Assembly: GCF_009720775.1 (NCBI RefSeq)
Contig: NZ_WNKW01000003.1
Location: 2,028-66,027, forward strand
Direction of reading: 5' to 3'
DNA length: 64,000 nucleotides
From: Pseudoduganella danionis
GTDB lineage: Bacteria; Pseudomonadota; Gammaproteobacteria; Burkholderiales; Burkholderiaceae_D
Notes under the pieces: generated by a model
What the model saw: the letters and a program-made list of their open reading frames with translations, nothing else
What the model was told of the DNA's origin: nothing
Databases searched by the model: none
Shown here: piece after piece, positions 8,490 to 17,052 of the stretch
How the letters are laid out: each line of letters starts with the position of its first letter
Position numbering within the stretch: the first letter of the stretch is position 1
Program-made: the position numbers and the translations under genes

Positions 8490-8695
8490 AGCCTCACGGC
8501 CGCCCCCGTGGTGGGGCGGTGCGGGGAGTTTCTTTCGCGCAGAAATTCATCGACGCACGTTTAGAATTCCAGAAGGAAGCACGTTTGAAATGGCGCGCTA
8601 CCATTTGCATCTGTCCCGGTTGTCCCGGCTTGTCCCGGCTACAAATTCTGCGCTTTCCGGGACAATTTTTCTTATTTAAATCATCAACTTACTAG
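8486..8695 (+). CDS. Possible short ORF after the replication gene
   Basis: A 69-aa frame starts with GTG overlapping the replication gene stop (GTGA). Its 3' half runs through the TGTCCCGG repeats, which gives the odd segment CICPGCPGLSRL. The coupled start is the only support; it may be non-coding DNA with a chance frame. Confidence 0.25.
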   Translation: MKPHGRPRGGAVRGVSFAQKFIDARLEFQKEARLKWRATICICPGCPGLSRLQILRFPGQFFLFKSSTY

Positions 8696-8724
8696 CGATT
8701 TTCGGAATTGTCCCGGTGTCCCGG
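8612..8724. repeat. Iteron-like TGTCCCGG repeats
   Basis: Five direct copies of TGTCCCGG lie at 8612, 8621, 8631, 8709 and 8717, and one inverted copy (CCGGGACA) at 8657-8664. Spacing is 9-10 bp in the first group and the last two copies abut. An AT-rich segment (8665-8700) separates the groups. Direct repeats plus an AT-rich stretch next to a replication gene are typical of iteron origins; activity is inferred. Confidence 0.6.
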
Positions 8725-9185
8725 CAAAAAAAACAGGGCAGCCGAGGTCGGAGTGCTAAAAGATCGGTGCTTGTTCTGATCGGTCGAACGTTTAGGTGGT
8801 GACGTAAGCCACTGTCCAAGAGTAAATCTTTAGAAATCCTCTGCATCCGCGAAGAGCCTGCGCCATGTCCCCAGTGGAGCAATTGCGTTCGCTTTAAAAA
8901 ACCGACAGTGGCGTTGCCCATGTGTGCGGCCATGACATCCGGCCCGCCCATACCGGGGGTGCCAAAAAGTCTGGGCGAAATCGGGGGAGACCGTGCGGTT
9001 CCCCGAATTTCCCACGCGGGTTGTTTTTGATAGGGGGGGGTGTCCGATTTATGCCCCCCGGCTTTGGCGCATGTGGGGTAGTACCAGTGCACAAAATAAC
9101 CAGCCTGGTGACCGTTATAGTGCGTTTCTAGACCCCTTATGCTGCGATGATTTAGAAATTATCACTGGTCTAGCTCAGGTGCATG
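8725..9185. other. Intergenic stretch without a supported gene
   Basis: This stretch of about 460 bases holds only short frames without ribosome binding sites or recognisable products. It contains GC-rich hairpin-prone DNA and a run of eight G near 9032-9039. I see no tRNA, transposase remnant or clear promoter in it. Confidence 0.6.
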
Positions 9186-9189
9186 CAGC

Positions 9190-9830
9190 CAGCCGAGATG
9201 CGCGTCACTACCTGGTTGAGCTGTCGGGCTGCTGCTCTCGGTCCTGGCGCTGCCTGGTGGTGTCTAGGCGCAAGGTGCTGGCCGAGCTGCGGGTCTTTAC
9301 CCGGTTGAACTGTCGGGCCGCTGCTCTCGGTCCTGGTGCTTCCTGGTGGTGTCCAAGCGCACGCCGCTGGCCGAGCTGCGCGTCACTATCTGGTTGAGCT
9401 GTTGGGCTGCTGCTCTCGGTCCTGGCGCTGCCTGGCGGTGTCTAGGCGCAAGGTGCTGGCCGAGCTGCGGGTCTTTACCCGGTTGAACTGTCGGGCCGCT
9501 GCTCTCGGTCCTGGTGCTTCCTGGTGGTGTCCAAGCGCACGCCCTGGCCGAGCTGCGCGTCACTACCTGGTTGAGCTGTTGGGCTGCTGCTCTCGGTCCT
9601 GGCGCTGCCTGGCGGTGTCTAGGCGCAAGGTGCTGGCCGAGCTGCGCGTCACTACCTGGTTGAGCTGTCGGGCTGCTGCTCTCGGTCCTGGCGCTGCCTG
9701 GCGGTGTCTAGGTGCAAGGTGCTGGCCGAGCTGCGCGTCACTATCTGGTTGAGCTGTTGGGCTGCTGCTCTCGGTCCTGGCGATGCCTGGTAGTGCCCAG
9801 ATGCATGCCGCCCGCCGTGCTGGACGTCGT
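9190..9830. repeat. 89-bp tandem repeat array
   Basis: The motif CTCTCGG recurs at 9235, 9324, 9413, 9502, 9590, 9679 and 9768, giving seven copies at 89 bp (one at 88). A degenerate eighth copy follows to about 9,890. Odd- and even-numbered early copies alternate between two variants (GGGTCTTTACCCGG and GCGTCACTA.CTGG). The unit shares CTGGTTGAGCTG and GCTGCTC motifs with the 49-bp array at the window start, so the two arrays are probably related. The length is not a multiple of three, so the frames across it are not genes. Confidence 0.9.
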
Positions 9831-9869
9831 CACCTGGTTGAGCTGGCCGGTCGGTGCTAATGGTCCCGC

Positions 9870-10515
9870 TGTCGCCGCCTGGTGGGACATTTGTGCATGC
9901 CGGCTATGTGCTCCCTGCGCTGGTTTTGCCTTTGTGTTTTATCTCGCTGCGTGCAAAAGCCTGGGGGGTATAACGTCATGCATCAATCTATACGTTTTAT
10001 GTCTCGCGCTCTTTGGGTTGAGGTATCTAGAAATTTCTCGGGTCCTTTTTTGAGTTCTTTACACGCGGGTGCCACGACCCCGATTTCTCTCTAGTTTTAG
10101 AAAATGCTAGGGGGGTGTAAAACAGTGCCACATAGCAATATGCGTGACTGCTTGAATCTGTTTAGCCGTGTGCTGTTGCGGAACAGAAAAGCCAAAACCG
10201 TAGCGGGCGAGAAAGTAGAAAAAATTTCCGTAAGGGGGGGTATGTTCAGCCGTAGCCATGAATAGGCTTTGGGGTCAGCCTGGACCGGATATTGAGGGCT
10301 GTTGTTGCCAAGCATTCACAGCTTGTTCCCCTTTTTTTCATGGCCTGTTCGCATGGCCTGCGATGACTGCGAGTGGCCTACTCCCTTGGAGAAAATGGCC
10401 TAAGAAAATTTTTTTGGGGGCATGTTTGGGGGCATGTTTTGAATGCACCATTGCATGAGTCTATGATTAATGCGGGTTTTGAGGGCTTGTTTGACTGCCA
10501 CCGCTCCGCCAGAAT
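9870..10515. other. AT-richer intergenic stretch at the element's right side
   Basis: No supported gene lies here. It contains four scattered copies of TGGCCT between 10,339 and 10,400, and the tandem 12-mer described separately. Short frames on both strands have no ribosome binding site or recognisable product. Confidence 0.55.
10416..10439. repeat. Tandem GGGGGCATGTTT direct repeat
   Basis: Two exact copies of GGGGGCATGTTT abut at 10416-10427 and 10428-10439 after a T-run. Short G-rich direct repeats of this kind occur beside attachment sites and integrase genes in genomic islands, where they serve as arm-type sites. Here this reading is inference, and no integrase gene is next to it. Confidence 0.4.
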
Positions 10516-10520
10516 CCATG

Positions 10521-10552
10521 AAAAAGGCCATTGACACGTCAATGGCCTTTTT
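10521..10552. terminator. Bidirectional terminator after the coiled-coil gene
   Basis: AAAAAGGCCATTGAC and GTCAATGGCCTTTTT form a perfect 15-bp inverted repeat with A- and T-runs on both sides, so it can act on both strands. It lies 23 bases past the stop of the minus-strand gene at 10,575. Confidence 0.85.
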
Positions 10553-10574
10553 CATTCTGGTGCCAGTTTGCTGC

Positions 10575-10961
10575 TTAGAGACCGAATTTTTTCAGGAATG
10601 CCGGCATCAGTTGGGCGAGGAATATTGCCGAGACTACCCAGATGATGATGGAGGTTTTGGATTCCTGTATCTCGGTTTTCAATTCATATTTAAATTTGGC
10701 ACACTCGGTTTTGAAATCCACCCTGGCTTCGTTGATTGCAGCCAGCAGCCTTGATTCTGCATCTTTGATTTCCAATATGAGCCGGTTTTCCGTTTCCTTG
10801 CCCTCGATCCTGAGCCTGTTTTCTGCATCGGTAATTTCGATAATGAGCTCGGCTTTCGCCGTGGCAACGTCACTGCGCGTGTCGTGATTTACCTTGATCA
10901 GCGCTAGATCGTTGGTCAGCGCTTCAAGGTCTGCGGCAGGTTTGGGTATCGACGTTTCCAT
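10575..10961 (-). CDS. Tail-anchored coiled-coil membrane protein
   Basis: The protein has a charged helical coiled-coil region with repeated ENRL and ESRL motifs and one C-terminal membrane helix (IIIWVVSAIFLAQLMPAFL). This architecture resembles DUF1640/CCDC90-like proteins, whose role is unknown. I take ATG 10961 (METSIPKPAADLEAL) as start because GAGGATAAAACC precedes it, giving 128 aa; ATG 11066 would add 35 polar residues. A second protein with the same plan is encoded at 45,123-45,638. Confidence 0.65.
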   Translation of the reverse strand: METSIPKPAADLEALTNDLALIKVNHDTRSDVATAKAELIIEITDAENRLRIEGKETENRLILEIKDAESRLLAAINEARVDFKTECAKFKYELKTEIQESKTSIIIWVVSAIFLAQLMPAFLKKFGL

Positions 10962-11173
10962 GGTTTTATCCTCGGCCGATTTCGCTCGAGAGTCAATTGA
11001 ATTCCGCTCGCGGTTAGGTACTGCCGGGAATGGTGGCGTGTTGATAAAGCGCGGTGCTTTATTCATGATGGGGCTCGCCAATCATGGGCTGGCTGGGATA
11101 CGGCCCATTCTGTTCGCGCGCAGAGTCGTGCGCTTGTGCAGGCTCAATCGTGTGGCTGCTAACGGGAACGGGC

Positions 11174-11204
11174 AATAAAAAAGCCGGCGCGAGGCCGGCT
11201 TTTT
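11174..11204. terminator. Terminator of the Bax inhibitor-1 family gene
   Basis: AAAAAGCCGG-CGCGAGG-CCGGCTTTTT is a strong inverted repeat with A- and T-runs on both flanks, 20 bases beyond the minus-strand stop at 11,223. Confidence 0.85.
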
Positions 11205-11222
11205 GGTTAAGTGCGAACTGGT

Positions 11223-11903
11223 TTAGTCGCGGCTACCGCCGAAGATGCCCAGCAGCGACAGCAGGTTGGTGAAGATGTTGTAGATGTCCAGATAGATGCT
11301 CAGGGTGGCGCGGATGTAGTTGGTTTCGCCGCCGTTCACGATCTGCTGCACGTCGTACAGGATGTAGGCCGAGAAGATGGCGATGGCAACCACCGAGATC
11401 ACGATGGCCAGCGCTGGAATGCCCAGGAAGATGTTGGCAATCGAAGCCAGCAGGATCACGATCAGACCGGCAAACGCCCAGCTAGCCACGCCCGAGAAAT
11501 CGCGCTTGGACACGGTAGCGATGCTGGCGAGCACAGCGAATACGGACGCCGTACCGCCGAAGGCCGTCATGATCAGGAAGCCGCCGTTGGAGAAGCCCAG
11601 AATGCGCGACAGCAGCGGGGTCAGCCACAGGCCCATGAAGAAGGTGAAGCCCAGCAGCAGGGCCACGCCCAGACCGGAATCCTTGTTTTTCTCGATGCCC
11701 CAGATAAAGCCGAAGGCGATACCGAGGAACAGCAGGGCCATCAGGCCGCCGCCCAGTGGCAGGTGCAGCGAGACGCCCAGCGCCGCGCCGAAAATGGTCG
11801 GCACCATGGACAGGGCCAGCAGCCAGTAGGTATTGCGCAGCACTTTGTGCTGGGTGAGCTGGCGACTAGACGACAGATCGTAAGTATTTTGCATATTATT
11901 CAT
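11223..11903 (-). CDS. Bax inhibitor-1/YccA family inner-membrane protein
   Basis: This 226-aa protein has about seven hydrophobic helices and the family feature of conserved acidic residues in the last helices (SAYILYDVQQIVNGGE and YLDIYNIF). Bacterial BI-1 relatives such as YccA interact with the FtsH membrane protease or act as pH-sensitive calcium channels. The start at 11903 follows GAGGGAGATAAGCTC; the longer frame to 11,975 lacks such a site. The gene stands alone between a terminator and the divergent ndk. HflKC, partners of FtsH, are encoded 12 kb away in this window. Confidence 0.92.
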   Translation of the reverse strand: MNNMQNTYDLSSSRQLTQHKVLRNTYWLLALSMVPTIFGAALGVSLHLPLGGGLMALLFLGIAFGFIWGIEKNKDSGLGVALLLGFTFFMGLWLTPLLSRILGFSNGGFLIMTAFGGTASVFAVLASIATVSKRDFSGVASWAFAGLIVILLASIANIFLGIPALAIVISVVAIAIFSAYILYDVQQIVNGGETNYIRATLSIYLDIYNIFTNLLSLLGIFGGSRD

Positions 11904-12154
11904 GAGCTTATCTCCCTCTTGGTGATTCGAGTACTGCTTGCCAAAAGCATAGCATGTCTGTGCAAAATTGCGCAAAGTTCGGGCCTTTCGCCCCTTAGAC
12001 TAGCCTTAAACAAGCTGGTTCAGGGGTAAAATTGCCGCTAATGCAAGCTTATCTGACCCTGATACTCGGTAGTTGGGGTGTTCTATGGTAAAATTAAAGG
12101 TTGATTGAGTTATCAATTTTGTTTTAAACCTTTCTTTTTATTGGAGTTTTTCAA

Positions 12155-12562
12155 ATGGCAATCGAACGCACCCTGTCGATCATCAAACCAGACGCAGTTG
12201 CAAAAAACGTCATCGGCCAAATCTACAGCCGCTTTGAAAGCAATGGTCTGAAGATCGTTGCTGCTCAAATGAAGCAACTGTCGCGTGCAGATGCCGAAGG
12301 TTTCTACGCTGCTCACAAAGAGCGCGGCTTCTTCAAAGATCTGGTGGACTTCATGGTTTCGGGTCCAGTCATGATCCAGGTTCTGGAAGGCGAAAACGCC
12401 GTTCTGAAAAACCGCGAACTGATGGGCGCTACCGATCCTAAGAAAGCCGACAAGGGCACCATCCGCGCTGACTTCGCTGATTCGATCGACGCGAACGCTG
12501 TTCACGGTTCGGACGCTGTTGAAGCTGCTAAAGTAGAAATCGCCTACTTCTTCGGCGCTTAA
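12155..12562 (+). CDS. ndk: Nucleoside diphosphate kinase
   Basis: This 135-aa protein transfers the terminal phosphate of ATP to nucleoside diphosphates through a phosphohistidine. The active-site His117 is in [10 protein letters not shown], and the N-terminal [13 protein letters not shown] is typical. Length and sequence are full. It has its own terminator, so it is probably a single-gene unit before rlmN. The gene order ndk-rlmN-pilW is usual in Betaproteobacteria. Confidence 0.98.
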   Translation: MAIERTLSIIKPDAVAKNVIGQIYSRFESNGLKIVAAQMKQLSRADAEGFYAAHKERGFFKDLVDFMVSGPVMIQVLEGENAVLKNRELMGATDPKKADKGTIRADFADSIDANAVHGSDAVEAAKVEIAYFFGA

Positions 12563-12575
12563 TACTGGCTGTACC

Positions 12576-12625
12576 ACCGTTTCTGCCGCGCCGGGCCTGG
12601 CGCGGCGCGCAGAAGCGGTTTTTTA
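12576..12625 (+). terminator. Terminator of ndk
   Basis: A long interrupted stem (ACCGTTTCTGCCGCGCC paired with GGCGCGG and CAGAAGCGGT) is followed by TTTTTT. It ends 28 bases before the rlmN start, so rlmN needs its own promoter or readthrough. Confidence 0.8.
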
Positions 12626-12652
12626 TTTGTAGTCGAATTTGTTTTAGATAGA

Positions 12653-13837
12653 ATGGGCAACACCGTGAACGCACCTCTGACCAACTTGCTGGACTTCGAT
12701 CCCGCGCAGCTCACCGCTTATTGCGCCGAGTTGGGGGAGAAACCGTTCCGCGCCAAACAATTGCAGCGCTGGATACACCAGTTCGGAGCTTCGGACTTCG
12801 ACAGCATGACCGATCTGGCCAAATCGCTGCGCGACAAACTCAAGACCCGCGCCTACGTGCAAGCGCCGGCCATCATCAGCGACCACACTTCGAGTGACGG
12901 TACGCGTAAATGGCTGGTCGACGTGGGCAACGGCAATGCCGTGGAAACTGTGTACATTCCGGAAGAAACCCGCGGCACCCTGTGTATTTCCACCCAGGCC
13001 GGCTGCGCCGTGAACTGCCGCTTCTGCTCGACGGGCAAGCAGGGCTTTTCGCGCAATCTGACGGTGGGCGAAATCATCGGCCAGCTATGGATGGCCGAAT
13101 TCGAACTGCGCCGCACCAAGGGTATCGAACCGGGCCCGAAAGGCGAACGCCAGATCACCAACGTGGTGATGATGGGCATGGGCGAGCCGCTGCTGAATTT
13201 CGAGCCGACGGCTACGGCGCTCAAGCTGATGCTGGACGATAACGCCTACGGCCTGTCGCGCCGCCGCGTAACCCTGTCCACCTCGGGCGTGGTGCCGATG
13301 ATAGACAAGCTGTCGCAGGAAGTGCCGGTAGCGCTGGCCGTGTCGCTGCACGCGTCCAACGATGCGCTGCGTGATGGCCTGATCCCGCTGAACAAGAAGT
13401 ACCCGCTGAAAGAACTGATGGCGGCCTGCAAGCGCTATCTGGAATTCGCCCCGCGCGATTTCATCACCTTCGAATACTGCATGCTCGATGGCGTCAACGA
13501 CAGCGACGAGCATGCGCGCGAACTGGTGGCGCTGGTGCAGGATCGCCAGACGGGCGTGAACTGCAAATTCAATCTGATTCCGTTCAACCCCTTCCCGGAA
13601 TCGGGCCTGCTGCGTTCGAAAAATCCCCGTATCAAAGCCTTCGCGCAGATACTGCTCGATGCCGGCATCGTCACCACCATCCGCAAGACCCGTGGCGACG
13701 ATATCGATGCGGCCTGCGGCCAGCTGGCCGGCGAAGTACAGGACCGCACGCGCGTGCAGGAGCGCATGGAAAAAATGAGCGAATACCAGCAGAAGTTTGG
13801 TGCCAATTTCGGCAAGATCGTGGAGATCCGTTCCTGA
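12653..13837 (+). CDS. rlmN: Dual-specificity 23S rRNA/tRNA adenine-C2 methyltransferase RlmN
   Basis: This 394-aa radical-SAM enzyme methylates A2503 of 23S rRNA and A37 of some tRNAs. The iron-sulfur cysteines are C118, C122 and C125 in [10 protein letters not shown]. The catalytic C-terminal cysteine lies in [10 protein letters not shown]. The motif [13 protein letters not shown] is typical of the family. Its stop shares a base with the pilW start (TGATG), so the two are coupled. Confidence 0.97.
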   Translation: MGNTVNAPLTNLLDFDPAQLTAYCAELGEKPFRAKQLQRWIHQFGASDFDSMTDLAKSLRDKLKTRAYVQAPAIISDHTSSDGTRKWLVDVGNGNAVETVYIPEETRGTLCISTQAGCAVNCRFCSTGKQGFSRNLTVGEIIGQLWMAEFELRRTKGIEPGPKGERQITNVVMMGMGEPLLNFEPTATALKLMLDDNAYGLSRRRVTLSTSGVVPMIDKLSQEVPVALAVSLHASNDALRDGLIPLNKKYPLKELMAACKRYLEFAPRDFITFEYCMLDGVNDSDEHARELVALVQDRQTGVNCKFNLIPFNPFPESGLLRSKNPRIKAFAQILLDAGIVTTIRKTRGDDIDAACGQLAGEVQDRTRVQERMEKMSEYQQKFGANFGKIVEIRS

Positions 13838-14658
13838 TGATCGCCCTGGCGCAGCGTTGCCAGTCCAGTCTAGTCGCCCTGTGTGCAGGTGCGCTGCTGG
13901 TTGCCTGCGCCTCGTCCGGTTCCAATCCCGGCCATAGCGGTCAGGCGGAACTGAGCACGGTATCCGATCAGACGGCCATCCAGCGCAAGGTCGATATCCG
14001 CATGCAGCTGGCCGTGGGCTACTACGAGCAGGGCCAGTATCTGGTGGCGCTCGATGAAGTCAAGCTGGCGCTGGCGGCCGATCCCCAGTATGCCGACGGT
14101 TACGGCATGCGCGGCCTGATCTACCAGCAGTTGGGCGAGCTGGCGCTAGCCGAAGATAACTTTGTGCGCGCCCGCAAGCTGGCGCCCGGCAATCCCGATC
14201 TGGCCAATAACTACGGTTCTTTCCTGTGCCAGATGGGGCGCGTCAAGGAAGCCATGCCGCTGTTCGATGCTGCACTGGCCAACCGCGCCTATCGCGCGCC
14301 TGCCAGCGCGGCCAATAACGCCGGCTCGTGTGCACTGAAAGTGAAGGATTACGCCAGCGCGGAGCGTTATCTGCTGCAAGCCTTGCAGCTGACGCCCGAT
14401 CTGCCGGCAACCAACGCCAATCTGGCGAAGGTGTATTTTGAAAAGCGCGATGTGGTACGCGCCAATTTCTTCATTACGCGCCTCAACAAGGTGGCGAAGA
14501 TGGAGAGTCTGACGGCCGATGTGCTATGGCTAGCGATTAAAGTGCAGCACCAGCTCGGCGATGCCGGTGCCGAAGCAGCGTGGGCGACCCAATTGCGTCG
14601 TCACCATGCCGGCTCGGCCGAGTATGCTGCTTATCAACGTGGGGCGTTTGATGAGTGA
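13837..14658 (+). CDS. pilW: Type IV pilus biogenesis/stability lipoprotein PilW (PilF)
   Basis: This 273-aa outer-membrane pilotin helps assemble the PilQ secretin. A signal peptide ends in the lipobox LVAC with Cys24 as lipid site. TPR repeats fill the rest (AVGYYEQGQYLVALDEVKLA and related blocks). The start overlaps rlmN by one base. The conserved order rlmN-pilW-rodZ-ispG-hisS is a Betaproteobacterial feature. Confidence 0.95.
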   Translation: MIALAQRCQSSLVALCAGALLVACASSGSNPGHSGQAELSTVSDQTAIQRKVDIRMQLAVGYYEQGQYLVALDEVKLALAADPQYADGYGMRGLIYQQLGELALAEDNFVRARKLAPGNPDLANNYGSFLCQMGRVKEAMPLFDAALANRAYRAPASAANNAGSCALKVKDYASAERYLLQALQLTPDLPATNANLAKVYFEKRDVVRANFFITRLNKVAKMESLTADVLWLAIKVQHQLGDAGAEAAWATQLRRHHAGSAEYAAYQRGAFDE

Positions 14659-15736
14659 TACAGGGGAATCGATGAATTCAGAGTGGGTTGATACGCCGCA
14701 GGAACAGGCAGCACCCGGCGCGGCTACGCCCGGCGCGCAACTGGCAGCACAGCGTGAAGCGCTGGGGCTGACGGTAGAGCAGATTGCGGATCAACTGAAA
14801 CTGGCGACGCGTCAGGTGCGCGCACTGGAAGCCGGTGATTACGAGGCACTGCCGAATATGGCCGTGGTGCGCGGTTTTGTGCGCGCCTATGCCAAGGTCG
14901 TGAAAATCGATGCAACGCCTCTGGTCGCGATGATCGAAGTGATTTCGCCGACCAGCTACGAAGCGGCGCCGCCGCGCAAGGAAGCTGCGCCCAAGTTCAC
15001 GGAATCGCGCTTCCCGTCGATGACGCCGCGGCCTACCAGTTCGGTGGGCTGGCTGGCCGGTGCTGCTGTTGCCGTAGCGCTGGTCGCTGGCGGCGTGTAT
15101 GCCTACCAGAGCGGCATCATCCCGCTGACGATGTTCCAGCGTTCGGATGCCGATGGTGCGAGCGCCGTGGCCGATGCCGCCAAGGCGGCGGAAGCGGCGG
15201 TGACGCCGATCGAAACCACGCTGGTCAAGCCGGGTGAAGAAGGTGCCGCCGTGCAGAGCACCAATGTGCCGCTGGTATCCGTACCGGCACCGGTCGCCGA
15301 TGCTGCGGCTCCTGCTGCGGCCACTGCGCCTGGCGCTACCGCAGTACCAGCGAATGTGTCCGCTAATGTACCGGCTGCCGCGCCGGCCGCCACTGGCGCA
15401 GCGCCTGCGCCGGCTGCCACGACGGCAGCTGTGGCCACTACGCCTGCTGCGGCAGCCGCCAAGCCGCAGACTGCTGCTCCTGCAGCCCCTGCGCCTTCCG
15501 GTACCCAGCTGGTGCTGAAAGTGAATGAGGATTCGTGGGTCGAGATACGCCGCCCCGGTGCTGCGTCGCTGATTTCGCGTACCGTGAAAGCGGGCAGCAC
15601 CGAGACCTTCGACATCAAGGAACCGGCACTGCTGATCGTTGGCAAACCGGGCGGTGTGGAAGCTACGCTGGGCGGAACAGCACTGGCGCTGCCACCTGTT
15701 GCGGGCGGCACGATTTCGCGCGTGAACATCAAGTAA
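14651..15736 (+). CDS. rodZ: Cytoskeletal protein RodZ (HTH and DUF4115 domains)
   Basis: RodZ anchors the MreB cytoskeleton at the inner membrane and maintains rod shape. Residues of about 30-100 form the cytoplasmic HTH (LAAQREALGLTVEQIADQLK); one membrane helix follows (WLAGAAVAVALVAGGVYAY); an Ala/Pro-rich periplasmic linker of about 100 residues leads to the C-terminal DUF4115 domain (LVLKVNEDSWVEIR). I chose ATG 14651, which overlaps pilW by 8 bases; ATG 14672 is an alternative. The low-complexity linker explains long opposite-strand frames here. Confidence 0.93.
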   Translation: MSDTGESMNSEWVDTPQEQAAPGAATPGAQLAAQREALGLTVEQIADQLKLATRQVRALEAGDYEALPNMAVVRGFVRAYAKVVKIDATPLVAMIEVISPTSYEAAPPRKEAAPKFTESRFPSMTPRPTSSVGWLAGAAVAVALVAGGVYAYQSGIIPLTMFQRSDADGASAVADAAKAAEAAVTPIETTLVKPGEEGAAVQSTNVPLVSVPAPVADAAAPAAATAPGATAVPANVSANVPAAAPAATGAAPAPAATTAAVATTPAAAAAKPQTAAPAAPAPSGTQLVLKVNEDSWVEIRRPGAASLISRTVKAGSTETFDIKEPALLIVGKPGGVEATLGGTALALPPVAGGTISRVNIK

Positions 15737-15766
15737 TCGATACGCTGTATAACCAAGCTGAAATTT

Positions 15767-17035
15767 ATGTCTTCTAGTCTTACTGCCATTCCATCGGGTC
15801 CTGCACCGCGCCGCGCCAGCCGCAGCGTGCTGATCGCGCACGGCCAGCGCAAGATCTGGGTGGGCGGCGACGCGCCTGTCGTGGTGCAGTCGATGACCAA
15901 TACCGATACCGCCAATGCGCTGGAAACGGCGATCCAGATTAAGGAGCTGGCGCGTGCCGGTTCCGAGCTGGTGCGCCTGACGGTGGACCGTCCCGAATCG
16001 GCTGCAGCGATACCCTACATCCGCGAGCAGCTGGACAAAATGGATATCGATGTGCCGCTGGTGGGCGATTTCCACTACAACGGCCACACCCTGCTGACCG
16101 ATTATCCCGAGTGCGCCAAGGCGCTGTCGAAGTACCGCATCAATCCCGGCAATGTGGGTAAGGGCGCCAAGCGCGATACCCAGTTTGCCCAGATGATCGA
16201 GGTGGCGGCGCGCTACGACAAGCCGGTGCGTATCGGCGTCAACTGGGGCAGTCTGGATCAGGCTCTGCTGGCCCGCATCATGGATGAAAACGCAGCGCGC
16301 GCCGAGCCATGGCCGGCGCAGGCAGTGATGTACGAAGCGCTGATTACTTCGGCCATCGAAAATGCCGTGCGTGCCGAAGAACTGGGCCTGGGTCGCGACA
16401 AGATCATCCTGTCCTGCAAGGTCTCCGGCGTGCAGGACCTGATCGCCGTGTACCGCGAGCTGGCGCGCCGCTGCGACTATCCGCTGCATCTGGGCCTGAC
16501 GGAAGCGGGCATGGGCAGCAAAGGTATCGTGGCATCGACGGCGGCGCTGTCGGTGCTGCTGCAGGAAGGTATCGGCGATACCATCCGTATTTCGCTCACC
16601 CCCGAACCGGGCGGTGACCGTAGCCGTGAAGTGGTGGTGGGGCAGGAGATCCTGCAAACCATGGGCCTGCGCAAATTCACTCCGATGGTGATTGCCTGCC
16701 CGGGTTGCGGCCGTACTACCTCGACCACTTTCCAGGAACTGGCGGACAACATCCAGACCTTCCTGCGCGAGCAAATGCCGGAGTGGAAAAAAATCTATCC
16801 GGGCGTGGAAGCCATGAACGTGGCGGTAATGGGCTGCATCGTCAATGGTCCCGGCGAATCCAAGCACGCCAATATCGGCATCAGCCTGCCGGGTACGGGC
16901 GAATCGCCTGCTGCACCGGTGTTTGTCGATGGTGCCAAGGTGGCGACGCTGCGCGGTGAGCGCATCGTGGAAGAGTTCCAGGAAATCGTCCTGAACTACG
17001 TGAAGAATAACTATGGCAAGCCGCAGGCTGCCTGA
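15767..17035 (+). CDS. ispG: 4-hydroxy-3-methylbut-2-en-1-yl diphosphate synthase IspG
   Basis: This 422-aa enzyme makes HMBPP from MEcPP in the non-mevalonate isoprenoid route using a 4Fe-4S cluster. The N-terminal TIM-barrel part has [13 protein letters not shown]; the cluster cysteines are in [10 protein letters not shown] and [13 protein letters not shown]. It is somewhat longer than the E. coli enzyme, as usual in Betaproteobacteria. It lies between rodZ and hisS, 17 bases before the latter. Confidence 0.97.
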   Translation: MSSSLTAIPSGPAPRRASRSVLIAHGQRKIWVGGDAPVVVQSMTNTDTANALETAIQIKELARAGSELVRLTVDRPESAAAIPYIREQLDKMDIDVPLVGDFHYNGHTLLTDYPECAKALSKYRINPGNVGKGAKRDTQFAQMIEVAARYDKPVRIGVNWGSLDQALLARIMDENAARAEPWPAQAVMYEALITSAIENAVRAEELGLGRDKIILSCKVSGVQDLIAVYRELARRCDYPLHLGLTEAGMGSKGIVASTAALSVLLQEGIGDTIRISLTPEPGGDRSREVVVGQEILQTMGLRKFTPMVIACPGCGRTTSTTFQELADNIQTFLREQMPEWKKIYPGVEAMNVAVMGCIVNGPGESKHANIGISLPGTGESPAAPVFVDGAKVATLRGERIVEEFQEIVLNYVKNNYGKPQAA

Positions 17036-17052
17036 AGCTGAAAAGAACTGAT

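Noticed and set aside
9297-9752. Open frames across the 89-bp repeat
   Set aside because: Same reason: each unit shifts the frame, and the products are repeat by-products.
10097-10315. 72-aa minus-strand frame
   Set aside because: No ribosome binding site, no recognisable product, in a region with non-coding character.
14678-16867. Very long minus-strand frame opposite rodZ and ispG
   Set aside because: Shadow of GC-rich coding DNA with low-complexity Ala/Pro codons; rodZ and ispG are firm.
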